Assembly: GCA_016709995.1 (NCBI GenBank) | Contig: JADJLQ010000002.1 | Span: 1,162,124-1,226,123, forward strand | Source of the DNA: Saprospiraceae bacterium | GTDB lineage: Bacteria > Bacteroidota > Bacteroidia > Chitinophagales > Saprospiraceae | Length of the DNA stretch: 64,000 nucleotides | Reading direction: 5' to 3' | Shown here: piece by piece, positions 34,694 through 44,004 of the stretch | How the letters are laid out: every line of letters begins with the position of its first letter | How positions within the stretch are numbered: position 1 is the first letter of the stretch | The notes under the pieces: generated by a model | Seen by the model: the letters and a program-made list of their open reading frames with translations, nothing else | The model's database searches: none | What the model was told of the DNA's origin: nothing | Translations under genes and position numbers: made by a program

Positions 34694-35956
34694 ATGAAAT
34701 ATCAGGAATGGGTACCCCATTTATTCAGGACAGAGTTTGCCAGGATTACCGCGGTCCTGTGTAATCGATTTGGCATAGATCAAATCGAAGCTGCTGAAGA
34801 TCTTGCCAGTGATACTTTTGTGGCTGCGCTGGAGAGTTGGACCTATCAGGGAATACCTGAAAACCCCAGGGCCTGGTTGTATGCGGTAGCTAAAAACAAA
34901 GCCAAAAATTATATCAAAAGGCATCATCTTTTTCTTCAAAAGATAGCGCCTCAATTGCAAGGATCAGATGAATGGTCTGATGATACAGATTTCGATTGGT
35001 CAGCAGAAAATATCATGGATAGCCAACTTCAAATGTTATTTGCTTTGTGTCATCCATCTATTCCTGTTCAATCTCAAGTAGCGCTTTCTTTGCGCATTTT
35101 ATGTGGTTTTGGCATAGAAGAGATAGCCAATGCTTTTTTGACCAATAAGGAGACCATTAACAAACGATTGCTCAGGGCTAAAGAAAAGTTGAAGTCAGAA
35201 AAGGTGTCTTTGAAATTCCCGGGTGTCGAATCTATCAATGGCAGATTGGGTACGGTCATGATCACCCTTTATTTATTATTTAATGAGGGATATAGCTCTG
35301 AGAGTGTCGATGGAGTGCTCCGGGAGGATCTATGTCATGAAGCCATGCGATTAACGTATTTGTTGATTGAAAATGATCGTTGTTCCAGGCCGGTTGTTCA
35401 TGCACTATATGCTTTGATGTGCTTTCAAGCTTCAAGATTTCCGGCACGGAAAAATGACCAGGGTGAAATGATCTTGTACGATGACCAGGATCATTCGCTT
35501 TGGGATCAATCAATGATTTTCAAAGGAATGTTCCATTTGCATAGATCTGCTAGTGGGGAAGATTTGTCAAAATACCATCTTGAAGCAAGTATCGCTTATT
35601 GGCATACCATTAAAGAGGATAGTTTTTTAAAATGGTCAAACATTCTGAACTTATACGATCAACTGCTAAATATTGACCATTCTCCTGTTGTGGCCCTTAA
35701 CCGAATTTATGCGCTCTATAAATTGAAGGGTAGTCAGGCAGCGTTGGAAGAAGCCGAAAAATTGTCAATGACCAAAAACCATTTTTATTTTGTGTTGTTA
35801 GCAGAACTAAACCATGAGGCAGCGCCTTTAATTGCCAAACAATACTTACTGAAGGCTTATAATCTTGCTAAAACTCAGACAGATAAAATTCAAATCGAAA
35901 AAAAATTAAGCCGTCTGACAAATAGTATTGCTGTCGGGGCTCAGCATGATCATTGA
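34694..35956 (+). CDS. ECF42-type RNA polymerase sigma factor with C-terminal helical extension
   Basis: This 420-residue protein has sigma region 2 (EDLASDTFVAALESW and PENPRAWLYAVAKNKAKNYIKR) and region 4 (LSLRILCGFGIEEIANAFLTNKETINKRLLRAKEKLK). A DUF6596 segment follows (GRLGTVMITLYLLFNEGYSS) and a long helical C-terminus of repeat type (VVALNRIYALYKLKGSQAALEEAEKLS). This layout identifies the ECF42 group, in which the C-terminal extension replaces an anti-sigma factor. It follows the YCII gene in the same transcription unit. Confidence 0.9.
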   Translation: MKYQEWVPHLFRTEFARITAVLCNRFGIDQIEAAEDLASDTFVAALESWTYQGIPENPRAWLYAVAKNKAKNYIKRHHLFLQKIAPQLQGSDEWSDDTDFDWSAENIMDSQLQMLFALCHPSIPVQSQVALSLRILCGFGIEEIANAFLTNKETINKRLLRAKEKLKSEKVSLKFPGVESINGRLGTVMITLYLLFNEGYSSESVDGVLREDLCHEAMRLTYLLIENDRCSRPVVHALYALMCFQASRFPARKNDQGEMILYDDQDHSLWDQSMIFKGMFHLHRSASGEDLSKYHLEASIAYWHTIKEDSFLKWSNILNLYDQLLNIDHSPVVALNRIYALYKLKGSQAALEEAEKLSMTKNHFYFVLLAELNHEAAPLIAKQYLLKAYNLAKTQTDKIQIEKKLSRLTNSIAVGAQHDH

Positions 35957-35957
35957 T

Positions 35958-36317
35958 CTACAGTGCTTTGAGTTCCTTGACCTCTATTTCGTCCATTGCA
36001 GCCTTTTTCCCCCAACCACACTGAACCTCTTTGGTTTTGCCTGTTAACCGGAAGGTAATATTCACCTTGATCTCAAAGATGCCATTATTGGATGCAACTT
36101 GAGATATAATATTGTCGACTTTTGCTTCAGAATGGTCATCAGCTACATATTGCCCCCATTCATCTCCCAAGGGCACGGTAAAGTGCCATCCGCAGCCATC
36201 GACTGGTAGTTGATTGACCAGTTTAGCTTCGACAGTGACAAACTCATCGCTCAGATCGGTGCCTTTGTCCCCGCAAGAGAATATAATCAAAAACAAAAAG
36301 GCAGGAATTATTTTCAT
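35958..36317 (-). CDS. Hypothetical lipoprotein
   Basis: This 119-residue protein has a short lipoprotein signal (IIPAFLFLIIFSCGDKG, Cys15). The mature part is beta-rich (FVTVEAKLVNQL, WHFTVPLGDEWGQYV, GIFEIKVNITFRLTGKTKEVQCGWG) with two further cysteines. I recognise no family. Its stop abuts the sigma factor stop (convergent, 1 bp apart). Confidence 0.65.
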   Translation of the reverse strand: MKIIPAFLFLIIFSCGDKGTDLSDEFVTVEAKLVNQLPVDGCGWHFTVPLGDEWGQYVADDHSEAKVDNIISQVASNNGIFEIKVNITFRLTGKTKEVQCGWGKKAAMDEIEVKELKAL

Positions 36318-36503
36318 TGTCCTTTTAAACGGTTATTTGCCTTTAAAAGTTGGTGGCTGATAAAAATATTTGCCCAACGAATATAGCAGTGGTAGATTCA
36401 AATTTTACAAACAATGATATTGACTTTGAGTCAAAAAAGTTAATAAAATCAGATAAATTCTAAGTTTTTAATATTTTTTCACAAAATTTCACATAATATT
36501 TTA

Positions 36504-36515
36504 GCAAACGTTTCC
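36504..36515. promoter_or_regulatory. LacI-family-like operator site 1
   Basis: GCAAACGTTTCC contains the central AAACGTTT palindrome typical of LacI-type operators. It lies about 110 bp upstream of the SusC start. Confidence 0.4.
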
Positions 36516-36554
36516 ATAATATTAAAAAATGTCTATTTTCATCAAAATTATTAT

Positions 36555-36568
36555 GCAAACGATTACGC
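36555..36568. promoter_or_regulatory. LacI-family-like operator site 2
   Basis: GCAAACGATTACGC shares GCAAACG with site 1, 51 bp downstream of it, and is framed by ATGC...GCAT. Equal spacing of about five helical turns would place both on the same DNA face. Confidence 0.4.
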
Positions 36569-36624
36569 ATTTTGCGCAAATTGTTTGTTTGATTTGAATT
36601 TGTATTAAATAAAACCTTATTGAT

Positions 36625-39600
36625 ATGTTTAAAAAATTCTGCAATTATTTGATGTTGCTGCTAGGGACATTAATTTGTTCCAGTGCTTACAGCCAACAGT
36701 CCATTTCAGGTACTGTGTTGGACGGAAAATCGGAACCTCTGATAGGGGTAAATATCCTGGTCAAAAACACCGGGAGAGGTACTGTAACAGATTTGGATGG
36801 AAAATACGCTCTCCAGGCAAATCAAGGAGAAACCCTTGTATTTTCTTTTACTGGATTTACTTCTAAAGAGGTAGTAGTAGGATCCAATCCTGTTATGAAT
36901 ATAACGCTGGATGAGGGTGCTGCTTTAGACGAAGTCGTCGTGGTAGCTTACGGATCCCAGAAAAAAGTGACTGTGACTGGAGCTGTGACGGCACTTCAGG
37001 GAGACAAACTTGTCAAATCCCCTGCAGTAGATATCACCAACTCTCTTGCGGGTCGTTTACCTGGTCTGGTGGTCATCCAACAAAGTGGTGAGCCTGGATA
37101 TGATGGTGCCTCTATCTCCATCAGGGGTACCAATACCCTTGGTAACAGCAGCCCATTGATTGTAATAGATGGTATACCTGACCGTGCAGGTGGATTGGGT
37201 CGACTCAGCCCACAGGACATCGAGTCTATCTCTGTTCTGAAAGATGCTTCTGCCGCCATCTATGGTGCAAGAGCAGCCAATGGAGCGATCCTGGTCACCA
37301 CCAAAAGAGGTAAAACCGGTAAGCCAACCTTAACTTATGACTTTAACAATGGTTGGGCTCAGCCTACCAAGATCCCCAATATGTCCAGTGCTCCTGAGTA
37401 CGCTGCGATCATGAATGAGCTACCTATATATAAGACTATACCGGTCAACGAATGGGGAGCTGCATGGAGTGGTATAAAGACTGCCGGCACTTACGACTCA
37501 CCGACAGCCGGTGTCAGTACTTTAAATGCCAACTATAGCCCCCAGGCTGTACAAAAATATACTGATGGTAGTGATCCCTGGGGATATCCTAACACGGATT
37601 GGTTTGGTGATGCTTTCAAAACCTGGTCCCCTCAAAACCGGCACAATCTTCAGATCTCAGGTGGAACAGAAAGTATGCGGTATATGGCTTCTCTTGGATT
37701 CATTCACCAGGATGCCTACTATAAAAACTCAGCGACCAAATACAACCAATACAATATGAGGGTCAATCTAGACTCCAAAATCAGTCCTTATGTAAATGTC
37801 AATTTAGGCTTATTGGCCAGGAGAGAAGACCGAAACTTCCCTACAGAATCTGCAGGTTCCATATTCAGGATGCTGATGAGAGGTCGACCTACTGAACCAG
37901 AAGTTTGGCCAAATGGATTACCTGGACCTGACATCGAAAATGGTCAAAATCCATATGTAATCACCACCCAGGCTACCGGCTATCAGGACAATCCGACCGA
38001 TTTTCTTCAAGCCAATGGCGGCATCGATATCACCAATCCTTGGATCAGTGGGCTTAAGCTTACTTTGAGTGGAGCCGTAGATAAAACCAACGAAACAAAT
38101 AAAGTATGGCAGACACCCTGGATGCTGTATACCTGGGATCGTGTTAGTTTTGAAGCCGATGGAAAAACCCCTAAATTGGTAGGTGCTGTGCGATCAAATT
38201 TCAGTGATCCACGATTGACTCAAGGATCCGAAAACTATTTGAATACCAATTTGACAGCTATGCTCAATTATGATTTTAAATTAGGCACTAGCAATACTTT
38301 TAACTTTTTGGCTGGGGTGACCCGAGAGGAGTTTTCCGGTGAAAACTACTTTGCCTTCCGGAGAAATTATATCTCTGGGGCAGTTGATCAACTATTTGCC
38401 GGTGGGTCCTTATCTCAAAACACAGGAGGTAGCGCTTATGAAAGAGCAAGACTGGGCTATTATGGTCGTGTCAATTACAACTACAAAGAAAAATATCTTG
38501 CAGAATTTATCTGGAGGTATGATGGTTCTTATATTTTCCCTAAATCTGGAAGATTTGGATTTTTCCCAGGTTTGTTATTGGGTTGGAATATCTCTGACGA
38601 ATCTTTCTTCAAAGTTCCAGGCATAGACAACCTTAAATTAAGAGCATCTTATGGTCAAATGGGTAATGACCAGGTCACCTTTAATGGTAGCCTTCAGGAA
38701 TATGCCTATTTATCAACCTACGGTTTCGGTTCATACCCTATCAATGGTGCAGTAGCGACCACTTTAAATGAAACCAGGTTAGCTAATCCTGATTTTACCT
38801 GGGAAAGAGCCAATAACTACAATTTTGGTCTGGATGCTTCGGTTTTAAATGGCAAATTTGATGTGACCCTGGAGTATTTCTTAAATAAACGTGATCAGAT
38901 TTTGATCCAAAAGACAGGTTCTACACCGGCTTCTTCTGGTATCAATGCTTTACTTCCTCCTGTGAATGCCGGAAAAGTGGACAATAAAGGTTTTGAATTC
39001 AATATTGGATACAATGGTAAGGCATCCAATGTTTTACAATTCAGAGCAGGTATCAATGGAGGTTATGCTAAAAATCAAGTAGTCTTCATGGATGAGATCC
39101 CTGGAGCTCCCGAATACCAATTACAGGAAGGCAAGCCCATTGGTTCTTACCTGGTCTATAAATCAGATGGAGTATTTAAAGATGCTGCTGCTGTAGATGC
39201 CAATAAACTGGATTATTCTGCAGTTACAGGCCAGCTTATTCCAGGCGACATGAAATTTCAGGATGTCAATGGAGATGGTAAGATCAATGGAGATGACCGT
39301 GTAAGACTTGAAGAAAGTATCACACCCAAATTCAATTTTGGAGCTACCATAGACATGCGCTACAAAGGTTTTGATTTCTCTATGTTGTTCCAGGGAGCTA
39401 CCGGTGCTTCTTTGAGAGTGCAGACAGAGTCTGGTGATATTGGAAACTTCCTTAAATATAGCTATGACAATAGGTGGTCTATTGACAATCCTTCGGATGT
39501 TCACCCCAGGTTGGCTAGCCGTGGTGACACATATTTTACAGGTGGTAACTATGGCAACAATACCTATTACCTGTTTAGCAAAGACTATATTCGATTAAAA

Positions 39601-39798
39601 AATGTCGAGTTAGGCTACAATCTTTCGAAAAATATCGTTGATAAGGTTAAATTAGGAAATGCAAGGATTTATGTAAATGCACTGAACTTACTCACTTTGG
39701 ACAAACTTGAAGTATACGATCCTGAATCTACCAACGCTGGTGGCACATTTTATCCTCAAGCTCGGGTGATCAACACAGGCCTTAGCATAACATTCTAA
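36625..39798 (+). CDS. SusC/RagA-family TonB-linked outer membrane protein
   Basis: This 1057-residue protein has a signal peptide ending at about SAYSQ. A carboxypeptidase-regulatory-like beta domain follows (SISGTVLDGKSEPLIGVNILVKNT through ITLDEG), then the TonB box region DEVVVVAYGSQKK. The plug has SLAGRLPGLVV, SIRGTNTLGNSSPLIVIDG and SVLKDASAAIYGARAANGAILVTTK, and a 22-strand barrel ends in INTGLSITF. It imports bulky ligands bound by its SusD partner. It opens a five-gene unit with SusD, two UnbV proteins and a haloperoxidase. The substrate is not known; no glycoside hydrolase is adjacent. Confidence 0.95.
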   Translation: MFKKFCNYLMLLLGTLICSSAYSQQSISGTVLDGKSEPLIGVNILVKNTGRGTVTDLDGKYALQANQGETLVFSFTGFTSKEVVVGSNPVMNITLDEGAALDEVVVVAYGSQKKVTVTGAVTALQGDKLVKSPAVDITNSLAGRLPGLVVIQQSGEPGYDGASISIRGTNTLGNSSPLIVIDGIPDRAGGLGRLSPQDIESISVLKDASAAIYGARAANGAILVTTKRGKTGKPTLTYDFNNGWAQPTKIPNMSSAPEYAAIMNELPIYKTIPVNEWGAAWSGIKTAGTYDSPTAGVSTLNANYSPQAVQKYTDGSDPWGYPNTDWFGDAFKTWSPQNRHNLQISGGTESMRYMASLGFIHQDAYYKNSATKYNQYNMRVNLDSKISPYVNVNLGLLARREDRNFPTESAGSIFRMLMRGRPTEPEVWPNGLPGPDIENGQNPYVITTQATGYQDNPTDFLQANGGIDITNPWISGLKLTLSGAVDKTNETNKVWQTPWMLYTWDRVSFEADGKTPKLVGAVRSNFSDPRLTQGSENYLNTNLTAMLNYDFKLGTSNTFNFLAGVTREEFSGENYFAFRRNYISGAVDQLFAGGSLSQNTGGSAYERARLGYYGRVNYNYKEKYLAEFIWRYDGSYIFPKSGRFGFFPGLLLGWNISDESFFKVPGIDNLKLRASYGQMGNDQVTFNGSLQEYAYLSTYGFGSYPINGAVATTLNETRLANPDFTWERANNYNFGLDASVLNGKFDVTLEYFLNKRDQILIQKTGSTPASSGINALLPPVNAGKVDNKGFEFNIGYNGKASNVLQFRAGINGGYAKNQVVFMDEIPGAPEYQLQEGKPIGSYLVYKSDGVFKDAAAVDANKLDYSAVTGQLIPGDMKFQDVNGDGKINGDDRVRLEESITPKFNFGATIDMRYKGFDFSMLFQGATGASLRVQTESGDIGNFLKYSYDNRWSIDNPSDVHPRLASRGDTYFTGGNYGNNTYYLFSKDYIRLKNVELGYNLSKNIVDKVKLGNARIYVNALNLLTLDKLEVYDPESTNAGGTFYPQARVINTGLSITF

Positions 39799-39812
39799 AA
39801 AATCAATTGAAA

Positions 39813-41687
39813 ATGAAAAATTTTAAATTAATTCTTGGTTCGATAACTATTGTCCTCCTGGGTATATTTGCCTGTAGTGAAGACTTTTTGAATACAAGAC
39901 CTCTCGACAAAATCTCCAGTGATGCTACTTGGGCCGATGGTCCGCTTGCAGAAGCATTTATCTTCAATGTCTACTCTTTCTTAGGATATGGTGGATTTGA
40001 AGAGCAGGGTCTGGCGACACTGACAGACGAAGCTATGTTCACTCATGCCGGCAGAAATATCAACACCTTTACAGAAGGTAATGAAAGCCCTAGCAATGTG
40101 GCCTGGCAAAGCTCAACCTATGAATGGGGTCGCATGTACCTGGCTATCAGACAAGCTAATACAGCAATACAACAATTGCCAATAGCCACATTTACCAATA
40201 CCACTTTACGTGATCGATTGCTGGGAGAAGCATATTTTTTAAGAGCTTATTACTATCATCAGTTGGTGAGGTTTTATGGGGGTGTACCTCTCATTGACAA
40301 ACCTTATGGACTTACAGACGATTACAATATCGCCCGCAATACCTATGAAGAGTGTAATACCTTTATCATAGCTGATTTGGATAAAGCTATTGCCCTTCTC
40401 GACGGCAAAACAGTAACAGATGGTAGGGCCTCTAAGGTGGCAGCCATGGCTTTGAAGGCAAGACAACTCCTGTATGCTGCAAGTGATTTGCATGACGCCA
40501 CTGCAGTCAAAGCTGCTTCTTCAGTCATCGGAGGTTTTGCCAATTTAAATTTATTCGCCTCTTCAGGAGATCGTGCTGCCAAATGGACTGCAGCCAAGAA
40601 CGCTGCCAAAGCGGTGCTAGATGCTGCTGCCGGTTATAAATTAAATTTGTCTGCTCCTGCTAGTCCGGAGGAAGGTACTGCCAATTATCTGTCGATCGCC
40701 ATGGGTGGAAAAAGCGCTATTGGTGATGCCGCTGCTAGTTCAGAACTGTTGTTTCAACGCACACATACTGCACTGTATACTGAAGAGGACAACTGGCCTT
40801 TGGGCGGTATCCATAATGGTATCAATAATGGTCCTAATGGTTATCACAATTGGGCCGGTAATACCCCTATCCAATTATTGGTAGATGATTACGAAATGAT
40901 GGATGGGACTAAATTTGATTGGAGCAAACCAGCTCAGAAGGCAGCTCCCTACGCTGGTCGTGACCCCAGATTTTATGCTACAGTAATGTATGACGGAGCC
41001 GGCTGGAAGCCCAGACCTTCTGATGTAACTGGTATGGATCCAGCCAATCAGATTCAATCAGGCTATTATGATGATGGTAAAGGGGGCAAAATCAATGGTT
41101 TAGATACCAGGGAAAGTCCGGTAGAAAACTGGAATGGCAGTCGTACCCATTATTATGTGAGGAAATTCATAGATCCTAACCCAGCTTTGCCTGACAATCA
41201 ATCAAGTGCTCAGGTGATTCCATGGCCTTTTATCCGTGTCACAGAGATGGCACTAAGTTATGCAGAGGCTTGCAATGAGACCAATAATGATGCTGAAGCC
41301 AGAGCATGGATCAATAAAATTCGATTTAGAGCTGGTATGCCTGCAGTCACCGCCTCCGGCGATGCCTTGAGACAGATTATACGCAATGAACGACGCATTG
41401 AGCTCGTGTATGAAGAGCACCGATATCATGATGCCAGAAGATGGTTGATAGCGCCTGGTACCGTGGGTAGAGGGATCAAAGCGATCAACATTGAAGCAAA
41501 ATTAAAAGCAGGAGCCTCTCCAAACGTACCTTATAAATTTGACCGGACTAAATACGACTATACTTATACTGTGGTCGACAATACCGAAAATGAGACTCGA
41601 AAGTGGAACGACAAAATGTATTTCCGTGTAATTAATCGTGATGAAATCAGTCGAAACAATCTGCTTGTTCAAAATCCAGGTTATTAG
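39813..41687 (+). CDS. RagB/SusD-family outer membrane lipoprotein
   Basis: The ATG at 39813 gives 624 residues with a lipoprotein signal (ITIVLLGIFACSEDF). The TTG at 39807 only adds two residues. SusD marks are FLNTRPLDKISSDATW at the mature N-terminus, AYFLRAYYYHQLVRFYGGVPLI, and the C-terminal RVTEMALSYAEACNETN, IRNERRIELVYEEHRYHDARRW and YFRVINRDEIS. It captures ligand at the cell surface for the SusC channel encoded 14 bp upstream. Confidence 0.94.
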   Translation: MKNFKLILGSITIVLLGIFACSEDFLNTRPLDKISSDATWADGPLAEAFIFNVYSFLGYGGFEEQGLATLTDEAMFTHAGRNINTFTEGNESPSNVAWQSSTYEWGRMYLAIRQANTAIQQLPIATFTNTTLRDRLLGEAYFLRAYYYHQLVRFYGGVPLIDKPYGLTDDYNIARNTYEECNTFIIADLDKAIALLDGKTVTDGRASKVAAMALKARQLLYAASDLHDATAVKAASSVIGGFANLNLFASSGDRAAKWTAAKNAAKAVLDAAAGYKLNLSAPASPEEGTANYLSIAMGGKSAIGDAAASSELLFQRTHTALYTEEDNWPLGGIHNGINNGPNGYHNWAGNTPIQLLVDDYEMMDGTKFDWSKPAQKAAPYAGRDPRFYATVMYDGAGWKPRPSDVTGMDPANQIQSGYYDDGKGGKINGLDTRESPVENWNGSRTHYYVRKFIDPNPALPDNQSSAQVIPWPFIRVTEMALSYAEACNETNNDAEARAWINKIRFRAGMPAVTASGDALRQIIRNERRIELVYEEHRYHDARRWLIAPGTVGRGIKAINIEAKLKAGASPNVPYKFDRTKYDYTYTVVDNTENETRKWNDKMYFRVINRDEISRNNLLVQNPGY

Positions 41688-41767
41688 TACTTAATCATAT
41701 CAAATATTTTTGTTCTAAAAGAAGTCTACTCTCAGCGATGGGGGTAGATTTCTTACTTTTACGAAGT

Positions 41768-43963
41768 ATGTATGCAATAAAAGCTGATTTAAGGCTACTG
41801 GTGTTCTTTGGAGTCATAGTCCAATTGCTAGGTTGTGCTACAGATCTTGAAGAAAAAAAGGTAAGTAATAGTCAGAGTACCGCTCCATTGTTTACCCTCC
41901 TGCCAGCTGCACAAACGAAGATCAACTTTCAAAACACTTTGACAGAAGGGTTGAACACCAATATCCTCATGTATGAATACTTCTATAATGGTGGCGGAGT
42001 AGCGGTCGGTGACTTTAATGGTGATGGCTTGGAAGACTTGTATTTCACAGCCAATATGGAGGACAACAAAATGTATCTCAATAAAGGCAATCTACAGTTT
42101 GAAGATGTCACCCTTCTGACAGGTGCTCAGGGCCGTCCTGGTCCCTGGAAGACCGGGGTCACAGCAGTTGATATCAATGGAGATCATCTGCTCGATTTGT
42201 ATATATGTTATTCAGGGGCTTTGCCGGAGGCAAAAAGAACCAACCAACTTTTTATCAATAAAGGAAATAATGTAAGAGGCATCCCGCTGTTTGAAGATGA
42301 AGCGGAAAAATATGGGTTGGCCAGCCCGGCACACTCTACTCAGGCTTATTTTTTTGATTATGATCACGATCATGATCTGGATATGTTACTTCTCAATCAT
42401 AATCCAAAAAATCTACCTATCCTCAATGAAGAAAGCACTGCTGAAATGATGAAGCAGGATGACCCCCTGCGCAGTACACGCCTGTACCGTCAAACCAATG
42501 GGCGGTTTGAAGATGTCACGATTCAGTCCGGGATCAATGGATCACCACTCTCTTACGGACTAGGTCTCGGCATCTCCGATCTCAATGCCGATGGCTGGCC
42601 TGATTTTTATATTTCCAATGATTATGCCGTACCAGACTATTTATATATCAATAACCAGGACGGAACCTTTACCAATCAAATCTCTAGCCTGGGACATATC
42701 AGCGAATTTTCTATGGGCAATGATATCGTCGATTTCAATAATGATGGCTGGCAGGATATTTTTACTTTGGACATGTTGCCCGAAGACAATCACCGGCAAA
42801 AATTATTATTAGCACCGGATAATTATGCCAAGTTTGACTTGCATGTGCGTAGTGGTTTTTATTACCAATATATGCGCAATATGCTGCAGCTCAACAATGG
42901 TAATGGCAGTTTTTCTGAGATAGGCCAGTTAGCTGGAATCTCCAATACCGATTGGAGTTGGTCCGCTTTGTTAGCAGACTTTGACGAAGACGGTTATAAA
43001 GACCTTCATGTGACCAATGGATATAAAAGAGACTATACCAACCTGGACTTTATCAATTATATGGATGACTATGTCAAGACTAAAGGTCGACTGGTCAGAG
43101 AAGATGTGATGGACATCATCGGTCATATGCCGGCATCTAATGTGTCCAATTATATATTTGCCAACCAGGGAGATCTTAGTTTTAAAAATCTCACCACTGA
43201 CTGGGGTCTGAACCGACCTTCCAACAGCAATGGCGCTGTCTATGCCGATCTGGACCAGGACGGTGATCTCGATCTCGTAGTCAATAATATCAATGAGCCT
43301 GCTTTTGTGTATCGCAATGAGAGCAATAACCGAAAGGATATACACTATATCAACATTTTGCTTCGGGGCGATGCACCTAATACCTTCGGTATCGGCACCA
43401 GGGTGTCCATATATACTGAAGGAAGAGTACAAGTACTGGAGCAATATCCCACCAGGGGCTACGAATCTTCTGTGTCTTCCATTTTACATTTTGGGTTAGG
43501 TAGAAATGCCATCATCGATACCATGGTTATACTATGGCCGGGTGGAAAAATGCAGCAACTATTTAATGTACCGGTCAACCAACTTTTCGCTGTAGAAGAA
43601 AAAAACGCAAAGCCTTTCAAACCGGTGGCGTTGAGTTCCAGCACTATATTTAAAAGAATACCCAGTCCGCTGGTATTCGACCATCTTCAAATCCAGCATA
43701 ATGACTTTGACCGCCAGCCTTTATTGATGTCTAAGGCATCCTACTCTGCACCCTGTTTTACTTCTGGTGATCTCAATCACGATGGCCTGGATGATATCGT
43801 GTATGCCGGGTCAGAGGGCCAGCCTGCTGCCATTTTTTACAACAAAAAAACCATACTTATATTTCCGATCCCATTTCTTCGTTTGAGGCATCCCGAAATC
43901 AGACCGGTACCGATGTCTGTATATTCGATGCCAATGGAGATCAACTACCCGATATCTATATAG
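41768..43963 (+). CDS. FG-GAP/VCBS-repeat lipoprotein with UnbV (ASPIC) domain, N-terminal part (frame-disrupted)
   Basis: The ATG at 41768 gives a lipoprotein signal (VIVQLLGCATD) that the ATG at 41738 would displace. About 730 residues carry calcium-binding FG-GAP/VCBS blades (GDFNGDGLEDLYF, VDINGDHLLDLY, SDLNADGWPDFY, ADLDQDGDLDLVV). An UnbV/ASPIC domain follows (GIGTRVSIYTEGRVQVLEQYPTRGYESSVSSILHFGLG). Further FG-GAP repeats begin, but the frame fails after FYNKK at the A7 run 43844-43850. The rest of the protein continues in another frame to 45114, for about 1115 residues in total. A TAttTTTG element at 41705-41712 could give an internal promoter. Confidence 0.88.
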   Translation: MYAIKADLRLLVFFGVIVQLLGCATDLEEKKVSNSQSTAPLFTLLPAAQTKINFQNTLTEGLNTNILMYEYFYNGGGVAVGDFNGDGLEDLYFTANMEDNKMYLNKGNLQFEDVTLLTGAQGRPGPWKTGVTAVDINGDHLLDLYICYSGALPEAKRTNQLFINKGNNVRGIPLFEDEAEKYGLASPAHSTQAYFFDYDHDHDLDMLLLNHNPKNLPILNEESTAEMMKQDDPLRSTRLYRQTNGRFEDVTIQSGINGSPLSYGLGLGISDLNADGWPDFYISNDYAVPDYLYINNQDGTFTNQISSLGHISEFSMGNDIVDFNNDGWQDIFTLDMLPEDNHRQKLLLAPDNYAKFDLHVRSGFYYQYMRNMLQLNNGNGSFSEIGQLAGISNTDWSWSALLADFDEDGYKDLHVTNGYKRDYTNLDFINYMDDYVKTKGRLVREDVMDIIGHMPASNVSNYIFANQGDLSFKNLTTDWGLNRPSNSNGAVYADLDQDGDLDLVVNNINEPAFVYRNESNNRKDIHYINILLRGDAPNTFGIGTRVSIYTEGRVQVLEQYPTRGYESSVSSILHFGLGRNAIIDTMVILWPGGKMQQLFNVPVNQLFAVEEKNAKPFKPVALSSSTIFKRIPSPLVFDHLQIQHNDFDRQPLLMSKASYSAPCFTSGDLNHDGLDDIVYAGSEGQPAAIFYNKKTILIFPIPFLRLRHPEIRPVPMSVYSMPMEINYPISI

Positions 43964-44004
43964 CCTCCGGTGGATATCATGGATATGCTGCACAGGACAC
44001 ATTA

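Larger units (their letters stand above)
36318..36624. other. Regulatory intergenic region before SusC gene
   Basis: This 307-bp AT-rich region lies between the divergent lipoprotein and SusC genes. It holds two LacI-operator-like sites (36504-36515 and 36555-36568). No -7 element of the TAnnTTTG type was found by eye. Confidence 0.5.
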
